Part shown: piece by piece, positions 26,904 through 36,440 of the stretch | How the letters are laid out: the number at the start of each line of letters is the position of its first letter | Numbering within the stretch: position 1 is the stretch's first letter | Assembly: GCA_026627065.1 (NCBI GenBank) | Contig: JAPNUO010000003.1 | Span: 1-64,000 of the forward strand | Origin: Bacillota bacterium | GTDB lineage: Bacteria; Bacillota; Sulfobacillia; Sulfobacillales; Sulfobacillaceae | Reading direction: 5' to 3' | Length of the DNA stretch: 64,000 bases | The notes under the pieces: generated by a model | Databases searched by the model: none | The model's input: the letters and a program-made list of their open reading frames with translations, nothing else | Told to the model about the DNA's origin: nothing | Position numbers and translations under genes: made by a program

Positions 26904-28343
26904 ATGTTTTTGGTATGGCTTTTGGCGGTGCCGCTCGCCGGCGCCATCGCAACCCTTTTGGCGTCCGCAAAGGGGGCCAAAGTGGTGGCAGCCATCACCA
27001 GCTTTGTGGCGCTCGTCGGGTATGCGGGGTTGCTTTTTGTGAATCGCGCGGGGGTGAACTGGCCCTGGATTTCCGCGTGGGGCGTGCGCTTTCACCTGGA
27101 GGCGGACGGCTTAGGGCTGTTTTTGCTGGGGTTGAATGCGGTCCTCTTTGTCGTCGCGATCTTGGCGTCTAGCGAGGAGATGGGGCGCGTCTACTATTTC
27201 TGGCTGCTGCTGCTGGAATTTTCGGTGGCCGGGCTCTTTGCCGCAGTGGACTTGTTTGTCTTCTATGTCTTTTGGGAAGTCCTGCTCATTCCGGTCTTCT
27301 TCCTTTTGACGCAATGGTCGGGGGCGCGCGGCAAGGCCGCGGCGCTCAAGTGGCTCATCATGAACCTGGTCGGCAGCTTTTTCCTGCTGGTGGGGATCGT
27401 GGCGGTGGCCGTCATCCATCACCAAAATGGCGGCGCTTTCACGTTCGAAATCTCGGCGTTGAGCGGCATGACCCTTCCGGCCGGCGCGGCAACCTGGCTT
27501 TTTGTGGCCTTTTTGGTCGCGTTCTGGATTAAGGCGCCGTTGTGGCCGCTGCATGGCTGGATGCCCGACGCCTACGGCGAGTCTCCGGCTCCGGTGACCG
27601 CCCTCATCTCAGGCGTCCTGTCCAAGGCTGGAATTTATGGAATCCTGCGGGTGATGATGCCTCTCTTTTTGCCTCAGTTTCGCCAGTTTCAGCTCGTGCT
27701 GCTGATTCTGGCGGCGATTGGCTTGCTTTATGGGGCGCTGGCGGCGCTTCGCCAAAATGACATGAAAATGGTGACGGCGTACGGGTCGCTGTCCCACATG
27801 GCGATGATGGCGCTGGGCATCTTCTCGCTAACGGAAGTGGGCATCCTCGGCACCACATACTACATGGTGGCCCATGGCCTAATGGTGGGCGGCCTCTTTA
27901 TTGTGCTAGGGTTGTTGGAAAGCCGGACAGGCACCCGGACCATCCAAGACATGGCGGGGCTCAACAAATCGGCGCCGCGCTTGGCTGCCTATTTCTTGTT
28001 CTTCGTATTGGGCGCCCTGGGGCTTCCGGGGCTACCCGGATTTGTCGGCGAGTACATGATCATTCAAGGCCTTATCCAGTCGCAGGTGGTGTTTGCGGTG
28101 GTGGCGGGCTTTGTGCTGGTGGTCGCCGCCTGGTACATGCTGCGCGTCTTCCAGGCGGTCATGCAGGGACCGGCTAAGGGCTCGGCCATTCGGGACCTCC
28201 TGGCGCGGCAAGTCGCCTGGCTGGTGCCGTTAGCTGGGCTGGTGGTGTTTATTGGCCTCTGGCCCGCCGGGATCACGAGCCACGCGGCACCGTCGCTGTA
28301 CCACGTCACGCACTTCTTAGCCGGCAAAGGGGGCGGTCAGTAA
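26904..28343 (+). CDS. nuoM: NADH-quinone oxidoreductase subunit M
   Basis: NuoM is the second antiporter-like subunit. The 479-residue protein shows FYVFWEVLLIPVFFLL with the conserved Glu, WPLHGWMPDAYGESPAPVTA and RQNDMKMVTAYGSLSHMAMM. CTAAGGAGG precedes ATG 26904. The stop shares a base with the nuoN start (TAATG). Confidence 0.97.
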   Translation: MFLVWLLAVPLAGAIATLLASAKGAKVVAAITSFVALVGYAGLLFVNRAGVNWPWISAWGVRFHLEADGLGLFLLGLNAVLFVVAILASSEEMGRVYYFWLLLLEFSVAGLFAAVDLFVFYVFWEVLLIPVFFLLTQWSGARGKAAALKWLIMNLVGSFFLLVGIVAVAVIHHQNGGAFTFEISALSGMTLPAGAATWLFVAFLVAFWIKAPLWPLHGWMPDAYGESPAPVTALISGVLSKAGIYGILRVMMPLFLPQFRQFQLVLLILAAIGLLYGALAALRQNDMKMVTAYGSLSHMAMMALGIFSLTEVGILGTTYYMVAHGLMVGGLFIVLGLLESRTGTRTIQDMAGLNKSAPRLAAYFLFFVLGALGLPGLPGFVGEYMIIQGLIQSQVVFAVVAGFVLVVAAWYMLRVFQAVMQGPAKGSAIRDLLARQVAWLVPLAGLVVFIGLWPAGITSHAAPSLYHVTHFLAGKGGGQ

Positions 28344-29752
28344 TGAACGGAGCTTTAGGGCCTGAATATATGGTGGTCTTAGGTGTGTTTGCGTCGATGA
28401 TTGCCGTGATGGTCTCCCGTCAGCGGACAATTGCGGCGTACTGGGCCGCGTTGGCGGCGGTGGTGGCCGCAGGAATCTGGACGGCGGCCTTGTGGAGCAG
28501 CCCCGCCCTGCCGATTTCGCTCTATGCCCAGGGCGTGCGGGTGGACCTTTTTAGCCTCGCCATCGACGGGCTGGTGCTGCTGGCGTCGGCGGGGGCGCTC
28601 CTGGTGGGTTGGAACGACGCGCGGTACGGGGCAGACTTCCCGGCGCTGGTGTTGCTGGCCTTGCTTGGCATGATGGTCTTAGGGTTGGCGAACAATTTTT
28701 TGGTGCTGTTTTTGGGCATTGAGCTGCTGTCGCTTCCCCTTTACGTCCTGGCGGCCAGCGGCGGTTACGCCGAAAGCCGGGAAGCCGGGCTGAAATATCT
28801 CCTCTTGGGCGCGTTTTCCTCCGGAATTCTGCTCTTCGGGTTGGCGCTGCTCTATGGGGCGTCGGGCACGATGGTCTTGACGCAGCTTGCCAATAGCTCG
28901 TTGATCCTGCCCTTGGCCGGCGCGGGACTGGCGTTGACGGTGGTGGGCTTGGTCTTCAAGTTGGGCATCATTCCATTTCACATGTGGGTCCCGGACGTTT
29001 ACGAAGGTTCGCCCTTGCCGGTCACGACATTTATGGCCTTTGGCACCAAGGTGGGAGCGGCCGCGATTTTGTTGCGCTTTCTCTTTTATGGCTTTTCGGT
29101 CGCCGTCGGCTGGTGGGAGCCGGCCCTCGGATACCTGGCCGTGCTAACCATGGTGGCGGGCAATCTTCTGGCCCTAGCGCAAAAGGACATGAAGCGCCTT
29201 TTGGCGTATTCAGGGATTGCCAACGCGGGCTACCTTTTGGTGGGAATTTCCGCCCATAACCAGGCGGGGGCCCGCGCCATGCTGTTTTACTTGCTGGTCT
29301 ATGGTCTGGCGGTGCTGGCTGCGTTTAGCGTGTTTACCATGGTCGCCCGCGAGCGCAATTCGGTCTCGCTCAATGATTTAACGGGGTTGGCGCGGCGCTC
29401 TCCCTGGCTTACCGCATTTTTAGCGGTGGCGATGTTGTCGCTGGCCGGCATTCCGTTGACTGGCGGGTTTGTGGGCAAGTTTTATTTGCTCCAGGCAGCA
29501 CTGGATGCCAACGAGCCGGGATTGGCCATCGGACTGGTCGTGGGGGCGATGATCGGGCTGGCAGCTTACGTGCGCCCTTTGCAACGGGCGTTTCAAGGCG
29601 GTGACGGGACGAGCGAGGCGCCCGTGCGCTGGCCGGTGGCTGGCGCCGTGGTCGTCGTCATCGCGGTGCTCGGAACCATTGGCTTGGGCGTCTATCCCGC
29701 GCCCATCGTGCATATCGTGAACCATTCGGCGGCGTTCGATTGGTTACGCTAG
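28343..29752 (+). CDS. nuoN: NADH-quinone oxidoreductase subunit N
   Basis: NuoN is the third antiporter-like subunit. The 469-residue protein shows FLGIELLSLPLYVLA with its Glu, FHMWVPDVYEGSPLPVT, and AQKDMKRLLAYSGIANAGY. It completes the canonical A-to-N order with no missing or additional subunit. No terminator is obvious in the 80 bases before the next gene, so transcription probably continues into the polyprenyl synthase and rex. Confidence 0.96.
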   Translation: MNGALGPEYMVVLGVFASMIAVMVSRQRTIAAYWAALAAVVAAGIWTAALWSSPALPISLYAQGVRVDLFSLAIDGLVLLASAGALLVGWNDARYGADFPALVLLALLGMMVLGLANNFLVLFLGIELLSLPLYVLAASGGYAESREAGLKYLLLGAFSSGILLFGLALLYGASGTMVLTQLANSSLILPLAGAGLALTVVGLVFKLGIIPFHMWVPDVYEGSPLPVTTFMAFGTKVGAAAILLRFLFYGFSVAVGWWEPALGYLAVLTMVAGNLLALAQKDMKRLLAYSGIANAGYLLVGISAHNQAGARAMLFYLLVYGLAVLAAFSVFTMVARERNSVSLNDLTGLARRSPWLTAFLAVAMLSLAGIPLTGGFVGKFYLLQAALDANEPGLAIGLVVGAMIGLAAYVRPLQRAFQGGDGTSEAPVRWPVAGAVVVVIAVLGTIGLGVYPAPIVHIVNHSAAFDWLR

Positions 29753-29832
29753 AGAAGGAACTCGCGTGGTAAGATGAAGGTAGGAGCCTCGGCTTTCGGC
29801 GACGAGATTTTCCACACAAAGGAGACAGCGGG

Positions 29833-30786
29833 TTGGCTTTATTTTCGCTGATAGCTGACGCGATGTCAGTAGTGGATCAGCGGCTAAAAGAGGCGCTGGA
29901 ACAACAAAATCCGGTAGTGCGCGAGGTGTCCGATTACCTGCAGGAAGCCAGCGGCAAGCGGCTGCGCCCAGCGCTTGTGATGTTGGCCGGGCAATTTGGG
30001 CAGCCGGAACCGCACCAGCGCCAGTTGGTAGACGTGGCCACGGCGGTAGAGCTCATTCACATGGCGACGCTGGTCCACGACGATATTATCGACGATGCGG
30101 ATGTGCGCCGGGGCCTGCCGGCCGTGCGGCGGCGCTTTAGCGATCCGGTGGCGGTGCTGGCAGGGGATTTCCTGTTTGCGCGCGCTTTTCAACTCCTGGC
30201 CGCTACGCGGCGTCCCGAACTCGTGGACATGGCGGCCGAAGTGGTGTACGTAATGGCGACAGGAGAGATTAGCCAACACTTGGATCAAGGGCGCATCGCC
30301 ACCGAAGAGGCTTACTGGCGAAGAATCGAGGCCAAGACGGGCTACTTTTTGGAGACTTGCTGTCGACTGGGGGCCACCGCCGCGCACGCCGACCCGGCGG
30401 TGGTGGAGTCCCTTGGTCGCTATGGGCACCATATTGGCCTCGCCTATCAGGTGACGGATGATTTGCTGGACTGGCTGGCCGACCCGCGCGTGCTGGGTAA
30501 GGCCGTGGGGGAGGATTTGTTGGCGGGGATTTACACGCTCCCCGTCATTCATGCACTGGAGGACGCGCGTTACGGCGCGGGGCTGCGTGCGCTTCTTGAG
30601 CGTAGGCCGGTGGTCGTGGAAGAGGTGCGGGACGTGTTGATTTCGAGTGGGGCCATTCAATATTGTCGACAGCAGGCGGAAAGCCATTTGGACGCAGCAC
30701 GGGACGCTCTTTTGTTGGTGCCCGACGGTCCAGAGCGGGAGGAACTGATGGATGTGACCAATTTCATTGGGGTTAGGGACCATTGA
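29833..30786 (+). CDS. Polyprenyl (probably heptaprenyl-type) diphosphate synthase
   Basis: A trans-isoprenyl diphosphate synthase of 317 residues that elongates allylic diphosphates with IPP, probably to make the quinone side chain. The first Asp-rich motif is DDIID (83-87) in LVHDDIIDDADVRRG; the second is DDLLDW in YQVTDDLLDWLAD; GKRLRPALVML is the IPP-binding region. Chain length cannot be set from sequence by eye. It starts at TTG 29833 behind AAAGGAGACAG. Position after nuoN and before rex suggests joint expression with complex I, which would match quinone supply with demand. Confidence 0.9.
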   Translation: MALFSLIADAMSVVDQRLKEALEQQNPVVREVSDYLQEASGKRLRPALVMLAGQFGQPEPHQRQLVDVATAVELIHMATLVHDDIIDDADVRRGLPAVRRRFSDPVAVLAGDFLFARAFQLLAATRRPELVDMAAEVVYVMATGEISQHLDQGRIATEEAYWRRIEAKTGYFLETCCRLGATAAHADPAVVESLGRYGHHIGLAYQVTDDLLDWLADPRVLGKAVGEDLLAGIYTLPVIHALEDARYGAGLRALLERRPVVVEEVRDVLISSGAIQYCRQQAESHLDAARDALLLVPDGPEREELMDVTNFIGVRDH

Positions 30787-31445
30787 TGGAACGGCATGAC
30801 CTGCGATCACGGCGGATCCCGGAGACCACCATTCGGCGACTGCCCGCCTATCTTCGAGCCTTGACACTGATTGGACAAGATCGCATAACGTCGGAGGCGT
30901 TGGGACAGCTGTCCGGCTATTCGTCAGAGCAAGTGCGCAAGGACTTGGCGTACTTTGGGGCATTTGGCACGCGCGGCGTCGGCTATGACGCCCAGCTCTT
31001 GGCGCAGGAAATTCGTCGCATCTTGCAGTTGGACCACGGGGTGCGGGCGGTGGTGGTGGGCGCCGGGCGCCTCGGGACGGCGCTGGTGCGCCACACCGGC
31101 GAAACGTCTGGAGACGTGGTGATTGCCGGTGTCGTGGACATCGACCCGGCCGTGATCGGTCGCCAGGTGGATCACTTGCGGGTCGAGCCGCTCGATGCTC
31201 TGGAGTCGATCATTCGCGAGCGGAATATTGGGATGGGCATCATTACCGTGCCGCCTCAGGGAGCGCAGGCGGTCTGCGACCGTCTCGTGCAAGCCGGCGT
31301 CAAGGCTATCTTAAATTTTGCGCCGAGGGCGCTGGTAGTCAACAACCCGGAGGTGTTCGTCCAGCAAATCGATTTGACCTTGGAGATGCAGGCGCTAGCG
31401 TATTTTGTCGGGTCCACCGAGAGAACGTCCCATCCGAAAAACTAA
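30786..31445 (+). CDS. rex: Redox-sensing transcriptional repressor Rex
   Basis: Rex is a homodimeric repressor that binds DNA when NADH is low and is released by NADH. The 219-residue product has an N-terminal winged helix (IPETTIRRLPAYLRAL, SSEQVRKDLAYFG) and a Rossmann domain with VVGAGRLGTAL (GAGRLG at 92-97), followed by the domain-swapped C-terminal helix. The ATG at 30786 overlaps the preceding stop (TGATG). Its likely target is the dyad at 15992-16009 in the nuo leader, which would make rex part of its own regulated unit. It ends 25 bases from a convergent gene with no terminator visible. Confidence 0.95.
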   Translation: MERHDLRSRRIPETTIRRLPAYLRALTLIGQDRITSEALGQLSGYSSEQVRKDLAYFGAFGTRGVGYDAQLLAQEIRRILQLDHGVRAVVVGAGRLGTALVRHTGETSGDVVIAGVVDIDPAVIGRQVDHLRVEPLDALESIIRERNIGMGIITVPPQGAQAVCDRLVQAGVKAILNFAPRALVVNNPEVFVQQIDLTLEMQALAYFVGSTERTSHPKN

Positions 31446-31470
31446 CGAAGGCGGCGTCCCTTTCGCACGC

Positions 31471-33126
31471 TTAGGCGTCGCGGCGGTGGCGCCACCATCC
31501 GCCCACAAAGGTGAGGGCGGCTAAGATCCAAAATCCGCGGGAGATCCAGCGGTCGCTGTGGAGCATGACGCCGAGCCACAAAAAGGCGACCACGTAAATC
31601 CCGTTAGCCAGTGCATAAAGGGCACGGCGGAGATGGCGAAGTTCGCGCGTGCCGTCGCGCCAGTGAATGCTGCCCTCCATCTCTCCTTGCTCGAGGCGCC
31701 GCAGCACTTGAGACGCGAGGGGCGGCAGTTCGAGCAGCGTGCGCGCGTACTGTTGCGCCTGGCGCGTCACGTATTGTCTGGGACCGCCCGCTTCTTCAGT
31801 GATGAAGCGCTGCGCGTAGGGGGCGAAGAGCTGCATGAGGTTGATTTCCGGGTAGAGGGCGGTGGCCAGCCCCACCAAGATGGCGATGGCGCGGCCAAGA
31901 AAGGCAAAGTAGCCGGGGACCTGAATGGCTTCGTCGCGCAGAACCATCTCAAAATCCCGCAAGAGCTGGGGAATATCCAGTTGGCCCAGCTGGTCCAGCG
32001 TCTCCGCGTAATATCGGTCAAAGAGGTAGGCGACGCGCCGGCGGAGGGCGGCCAGATCGGCCTCGGGGCGAATCATACCGAGCGCGGCCATGGCATCCAG
32101 GAGGCCGGAGGCGTTTCTTTGCGAGACGGCGACAAAAAGGTGCCGGAGGTTACGCTTGGTGGCCAAGTCGAGCGTGCCGACCATGCCGTAGTCGAGGAGG
32201 ATGAGGTCGCCATTGGCGGCCACCAGAATGTTGCCGGCGTGCGGGTCGGCGTGGTACACGCCGGATTCCATGACCATGTGCAGGTAAAGGCGGATCACCC
32301 GCTCGGCCACGTCGGCCGGGGAAATCTGATGGGCTTCCAGTTCTGCCACGTGATCAATTTTGATGCCGTCGAAGTATTCCATGACCAGCACCCGGGCGGT
32401 GGAAAGATGGGGATACGTTTTGGGAACAATCACGTGGGGAAATGACTGCAAATCCTGCCGAATGAGTTCGGTGTTGGCGAGTTCGCGGTGGTAGTCCAAC
32501 TCTTCGAAGACCAGGCGGCGAAACTCTTTCAGCACGGTGTAGAGGTCAAAGGTCTTGCCAAAGGTGGTCAATCGGGTGGCGATAGCCACGATCCACCGCA
32601 GCGCCTGCAAATCGGCCTCCACGATGCGGTCGATGCGCGGCCGCTGGACCTTAACCGCCACGCGCTCGCCGGTCGCCAATACCGCCTCGTATACCTGGCC
32701 CAGGGAGGCCGCCGCCAACGGCGTTTCCGAGAACCAGACAAAATGGCGCTCAAGCGGCCCGAGCTCCCGCTCCAACACCGGCCGGATCTCCGGCCAGCTG
32801 GCGGGCTGCACGTGGTCCTGCAATTTAGCCAGCTCGTCGAGATAGGCTTTGGGGAGGAGATCGACGCGGCTGGACAGAAATTGGCCGACCTTGATGAGGA
32901 GCCCCCCCATCTCTTCGGCATTTTGCCGAAAGCGCAGGGCTTGGCGCCGATAAAGGGCTTCATAGGCCGGGTCGGCAATGTCGGGAGGCTGATTGCGCAA
33001 GCGCAGACCGGCCCATAACAGTTCCCACAGGATGGAGAGGAAAAGAAAGATAATGCGGTAGCTGCGCCACAACGCCGACTGGGCTGATCCTTTGTCGGAT
33101 GCTCGATCCCGCATATCGCCCGCCAT
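31471..33126 (-). CDS. AarF/ABC1/UbiB kinase-like family protein
   Basis: Atypical protein kinase-like family; in Proteobacteria UbiB supports ubiquinone synthesis, in Gram-positives the role is unsettled. The 551-residue protein shows the family KxGQ motif (LLIKVGQFLSSR), the Ala-rich loop AAASLGQVYEA in place of a Gly-rich loop, the lysine in VAVKVQRP, and the catalytic HADPHAGNILV and LLDYGMVG. Two membrane helices close the C-terminus. The ATG at 33126 follows CAGGAGGGCG. It is convergent with rex and divergent from cdaA. Quinone-related function would suit the neighbourhood but is inference. Confidence 0.92.
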   Translation of the reverse strand: MAGDMRDRASDKGSAQSALWRSYRIIFLFLSILWELLWAGLRLRNQPPDIADPAYEALYRRQALRFRQNAEEMGGLLIKVGQFLSSRVDLLPKAYLDELAKLQDHVQPASWPEIRPVLERELGPLERHFVWFSETPLAAASLGQVYEAVLATGERVAVKVQRPRIDRIVEADLQALRWIVAIATRLTTFGKTFDLYTVLKEFRRLVFEELDYHRELANTELIRQDLQSFPHVIVPKTYPHLSTARVLVMEYFDGIKIDHVAELEAHQISPADVAERVIRLYLHMVMESGVYHADPHAGNILVAANGDLILLDYGMVGTLDLATKRNLRHLFVAVSQRNASGLLDAMAALGMIRPEADLAALRRRVAYLFDRYYAETLDQLGQLDIPQLLRDFEMVLRDEAIQVPGYFAFLGRAIAILVGLATALYPEINLMQLFAPYAQRFITEEAGGPRQYVTRQAQQYARTLLELPPLASQVLRRLEQGEMEGSIHWRDGTRELRHLRRALYALANGIYVVAFLWLGVMLHSDRWISRGFWILAALTFVGGWWRHRRDA

Positions 33127-33183
33127 AGCGCCCTCCTGAGTCCTGAGGTATTGTCCTTCCCACCGTCTTCCCAAAATAAGTCT

Positions 33184-33192
33184 AGCATACCA
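33184..33192 (-). promoter_or_regulatory. Extended -10 promoter for the AarF/UbiB gene
   Basis: On the minus strand the sequence TGGTATGCT matches an extended -10 (TGn plus TATGCT). It lies about 58 bases upstream of the ATG at 33126. No -35 at standard spacing is seen. Confidence 0.4.
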
Positions 33193-33284
33193 GAAAAGTC
33201 GTCCGCCGGTTTCGCGTCAAGTCATGGCGATTGCCTGTATCTGTGGTAACCTTAGATTGGAATTCACGATGCGGGTGAGCGCGG

Positions 33285-34106
33285 TTGATACCGTTTCTCA
33301 GAGACATGACGCCGTTGTCCATCTTCATTTCCGTGGTGGACATTGCGATTGTGTCATATGGCGTTTATCGGCTTTTTCTTTTGATTCGCGGCACCCGGGC
33401 GGTGCAGCTGATCAAAGGCATTATCTTGCTGTTGTTGGCGGTGCCGGTCTCGAATTGGCTGCACCTGAGCGCTACGCACATGGTCCTGAAGGATATTCAG
33501 GCCATGCTGATCGTGGCGATTCCGGTAGTGTTCCAGCCGGAGCTGAGGCGCGCTCTGGAACAGCTGGGACAAGGGCGTTTCTTTGCCGAAACGCTGGTCA
33601 ACCATGAGGCGGTGGACGTGGCGCGGTTGATCGACGAAGTGGTCCGCGCTGCCGAGCGACTCTCTCGCAGCAGAACGGGGGCCTTGATCGTCATTGAGCG
33701 GCAAACCGGGCTGAACGAATACGCGGCCACCGGCACACCGATTGATGCGGTGGTGACGGCGGCCCTGCTGGAAAACATTTTTGTGCCCAACACGCCGCTT
33801 CACGACGGGGCCTGCATCGTGCGCGGGAACCGCGTGGTGGCGGCTGCGGCGTTTTTGCCGCTCACGGACAGCGCCCAACCGGGAAGCGAGCTCGGAAGCC
33901 GCCATCGCGCGGCGTTAGGCATCAGTGAGCAGTCGGACGCCATTGCCGTAGCCGTCTCGGAAGAAACGGGGTGGATCTCGCTCGCGATTGAGGGCCGCCT
34001 CTACCGACGCCTCGAAGACCGGGCGCTGCGCGAGATGCTCGGACGGTATCTCCAGGTGCGGCCGCATCCGCCGCTCAGATTCTGGCATCGGGGTGCTCCC
34101 TCATGA
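33285..34106 (+). CDS. cdaA: Diadenylate cyclase CdaA
   Basis: CdaA makes c-di-AMP from two ATP at the membrane and is the main housekeeping cyclase of Firmicutes; c-di-AMP controls potassium and osmolyte transport and affects the cell wall. The 273-residue protein has three N-terminal membrane helices and a DAC domain with the catalytic HDGACIV (DGA) and GSRHRAALG (RHR) motifs. The start is TTG 33285 or ATG 33306; neither has a strong ribosome binding site. TTGCCT and TAGATT with 16-base spacing (33231-33258) may be its promoter. It overlaps cdaR by four bases. Confidence 0.95.
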   Translation: MIPFLRDMTPLSIFISVVDIAIVSYGVYRLFLLIRGTRAVQLIKGIILLLLAVPVSNWLHLSATHMVLKDIQAMLIVAIPVVFQPELRRALEQLGQGRFFAETLVNHEAVDVARLIDEVVRAAERLSRSRTGALIVIERQTGLNEYAATGTPIDAVVTAALLENIFVPNTPLHDGACIVRGNRVVAAAAFLPLTDSAQPGSELGSRHRAALGISEQSDAIAVAVSEETGWISLAIEGRLYRRLEDRALREMLGRYLQVRPHPPLRFWHRGAPS

Positions 34107-35041
34107 TGGATCGTTTGTTGGAAAATGATACGGTCTTGAAGATCTTGTCAGTCATCGTGGCCATTTTCATTTGGATTCAGGCGGGGGCCGCGTCCACGGC
34201 TTCGATTAACCGGTCAATCGGGCCCGTCGCGGTAGGGTATACGTCAATCAATCCCCACCTGACCGTGCTGTCCATTGATCCTGCCACGGTGACGGTGCAA
34301 ATCAAGGGGCCGCCAAGCGATGTCGAGTCGAGCGCCATGACGAGCGAGGTGCTGGCCCAGATCAACTTGTCGGGATTGACCAAGGCGGGCATTTATTCGC
34401 TGAAGGTGTCGGGGACCGTGCCGCCCGGCGTGGGCGTGGTGAGCGTCACGCCTCCTCGCGTGGTGGTGACGGTGGCGCGCATGGGACAGCAGAAAGTGCC
34501 GGTGGTGGTGCGCGTCAGCGGCCAGCCTGCCCTCAATTATCAGTTTGTCGGGTACAGCAGCAGCCTCTCCCAGGCGACCATTTACGGCCCCACCAGCGCG
34601 CTCGATCAGGTGCGGTCGGTGGTCGGGACCTTGTCCATTGCGGACCGTACCGGCACGTTCACCTCGCCCGTGGTGTTGCACCCGGTGAATGCGTTGGGCC
34701 AGGTGGTGCCCAAAGTGGAGGTCAATCCCCCCACGGCGAATGTCACCGCCACCATCCAGTTGAAGCCGCCGGAGAAGGTGTTGCCCGTCATTGGGCAGCT
34801 CACCGGGAAGCCGGCGACTGGGTACAAGGTGTCTCAAATTACCGTCTACCCTTCCACCGTGATTTTGTCGGGACGTAAGCGAGCCTTGGCCAACATTACG
34901 CATGTTTACACAATTCCCGTGAGTGTGGCGGGGGCTACGCAAAATGTCACGGTGGCGGTGCCGGTGGTGGTGCCTAAAGGGGCGACATTGGTGAGTTCGG
35001 GGGAGGTGACCGTAACAGTCACCATTACCCCGGCGGGATAA
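34103..35041 (+). CDS. cdaR: CdaA regulatory protein CdaR (YbbR domains)
   Basis: CdaR is an extracytoplasmic YbbR-repeat protein that modulates CdaA. The 312-residue product has one N-terminal membrane anchor (VLKILSVIVAIFIWIQAGA) followed by beta-rich YbbR repeats; about three can be made out, with recurring VxxxPxxVxVxG and VTVxxxG stretches. The start is ATG 34103 (a second ATG follows directly) within the end of cdaA. glmM follows after 41 bases. The set cdaA-cdaR-glmM is conserved, and GlmM is known to bind and inhibit CdaA in Firmicutes. Confidence 0.93.
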   Translation: MMDRLLENDTVLKILSVIVAIFIWIQAGAASTASINRSIGPVAVGYTSINPHLTVLSIDPATVTVQIKGPPSDVESSAMTSEVLAQINLSGLTKAGIYSLKVSGTVPPGVGVVSVTPPRVVVTVARMGQQKVPVVVRVSGQPALNYQFVGYSSSLSQATIYGPTSALDQVRSVVGTLSIADRTGTFTSPVVLHPVNALGQVVPKVEVNPPTANVTATIQLKPPEKVLPVIGQLTGKPATGYKVSQITVYPSTVILSGRKRALANITHVYTIPVSVAGATQNVTVAVPVVVPKGATLVSSGEVTVTVTITPAG

Positions 35042-35082
35042 TATCGTAATTTTGCACAAGATAACGGCAGGCAAAGGATGGG

Positions 35083-36429
35083 ATGGGGTTGGCGCTATTT
35101 GGAACCGACGGAGTGCGAGGAGTGGCCAACGACACGCTGACTGTGGCGCTGGCGCTGGACATCGCGCGCGGGGTGGCCGGCCAGTTGCCGCGTCCGGCGC
35201 GCGTCTTGGTCGGGCGCGACACGCGGGTGTCCGGCCCCATGCTGGAAGCGGCACTCGTGGCAGGATTGACCGAGTGCGGCGTTGACACGGTGCTCGTGGG
35301 CGTGTTGCCGACGCCGGCGCTCGCGCATTTGGCCCGCGCTATGGAGGCGGATGCCGCCATCATGATTTCCGCGTCGCACAACCCGCCACAGTATAATGGC
35401 ATCAAGGTCATTGACGGATCGGGGCGGAAGTGGGAACCGGAACAGGAAGCGGCTGTCGAACGCGCGATTCAGCGCCAAGCGTGGCCTCGGCCGCAAGTGG
35501 AGCGCGTCGGGTCGGTGCTCCATTTTGAAGAGACGGCCGTCGGCCTGTACCGTCGGCATCTGGTGTCCATTTTTAATGGCCGATTGCCTAACTGGCCGGT
35601 AGTGCTCGACGTGGGGCACGGCGCGGCTGCGTTCACGGCGCCGCCGATTTTTCAGCAGCTGGGGATCCCGGCGCGCGTCTTGAACGCGGAACCTTTAGGG
35701 GAGTTGATTAATGTCGAGTCGGGAGCTACGCATCCGGACGTGGTGCGCGAGGCGGTGCTGCGCCACCAAGCGCGCCTAGGATTCGCCTTTGACGGAGACG
35801 CCGACCGCGTCATCGCCGTGGATCACACCGGCCACGTGATTGACGGCGACGAGATTCTTTATCTGCTGGCGCGGGATCTCAAGGAGCGAGGCCAGCTGGT
35901 CGATGACGTGGTGGTGGCGACGGTGATGTCCAACTTGGGATTGGAACGGGCCTTAGGCCGCGTGGGTGTGCAGCTACGCCGCACCCCGGTGGGGGACCGG
36001 TGGGTGGCCAAAGTGATGCGGGACACCGGAGCGCAACTGGGGGGAGAGCAGTCGGGCCATATCATTTTGAAGGAATGGACGGAAACGGGTGACGGCGTAT
36101 TGACGGCGTTGGCCATACTCGACGTGTTGGCCCGGCGGCCTCATGCCCTGGAGGAAACGAAGGCAGCGGTGGAGCGCTTCCCTCAGATCTTGGTGAACGT
36201 GCCGTTGCCCCAGCGGGTGGACGAGTGGCGCGATGTCCCCGGCCTGGGATCCTTGGTGGCATCCGCGGAAGAAGCCTTGGGAGACGAGGGCCGCGTGCTC
36301 ATCCGTCCGTCGGGCACGGAACCCTTGCTCCGCATTATGCTTGAAGGGAGGGATGTGACGCTCATTCAGGAGTGGGCCCACCGGCTCGAAACGGGGGTGC
36401 GCCTAGCCTTGGAGTCGGCTGAGGTTTAG
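35083..36429 (+). CDS. glmM: Phosphoglucosamine mutase
   Basis: GlmM interconverts glucosamine-6-phosphate and glucosamine-1-phosphate for UDP-GlcNAc synthesis. The 448-residue protein has the active phosphoserine Ser98 in ISASHNPPQYNG, the metal-binding loop FDGDADRVI, sugar-binding GGEQSGHI and the phosphate-binding RPSGTEPLLR. Start ATG 35083 has AAAGGATG just upstream. The stop lies 13 bases before the ribozyme cleavage site, so glmM and glmS are likely on one transcript that the ribozyme can cut. Confidence 0.96.
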   Translation: MGLALFGTDGVRGVANDTLTVALALDIARGVAGQLPRPARVLVGRDTRVSGPMLEAALVAGLTECGVDTVLVGVLPTPALAHLARAMEADAAIMISASHNPPQYNGIKVIDGSGRKWEPEQEAAVERAIQRQAWPRPQVERVGSVLHFEETAVGLYRRHLVSIFNGRLPNWPVVLDVGHGAAAFTAPPIFQQLGIPARVLNAEPLGELINVESGATHPDVVREAVLRHQARLGFAFDGDADRVIAVDHTGHVIDGDEILYLLARDLKERGQLVDDVVVATVMSNLGLERALGRVGVQLRRTPVGDRWVAKVMRDTGAQLGGEQSGHIILKEWTETGDGVLTALAILDVLARRPHALEETKAAVERFPQILVNVPLPQRVDEWRDVPGLGSLVASAEEALGDEGRVLIRPSGTEPLLRIMLEGRDVTLIQEWAHRLETGVRLALESAEV

Positions 36430-36440
36430 GAGCAGCAATC

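Noticed and set aside
31558..32445. Plus-strand open frame (295 codons) over the AarF/UbiB gene
   Set aside because: Mirror frame of a conserved kinase-like gene; composition is biased (His, Gly, Val) and no family is matched.
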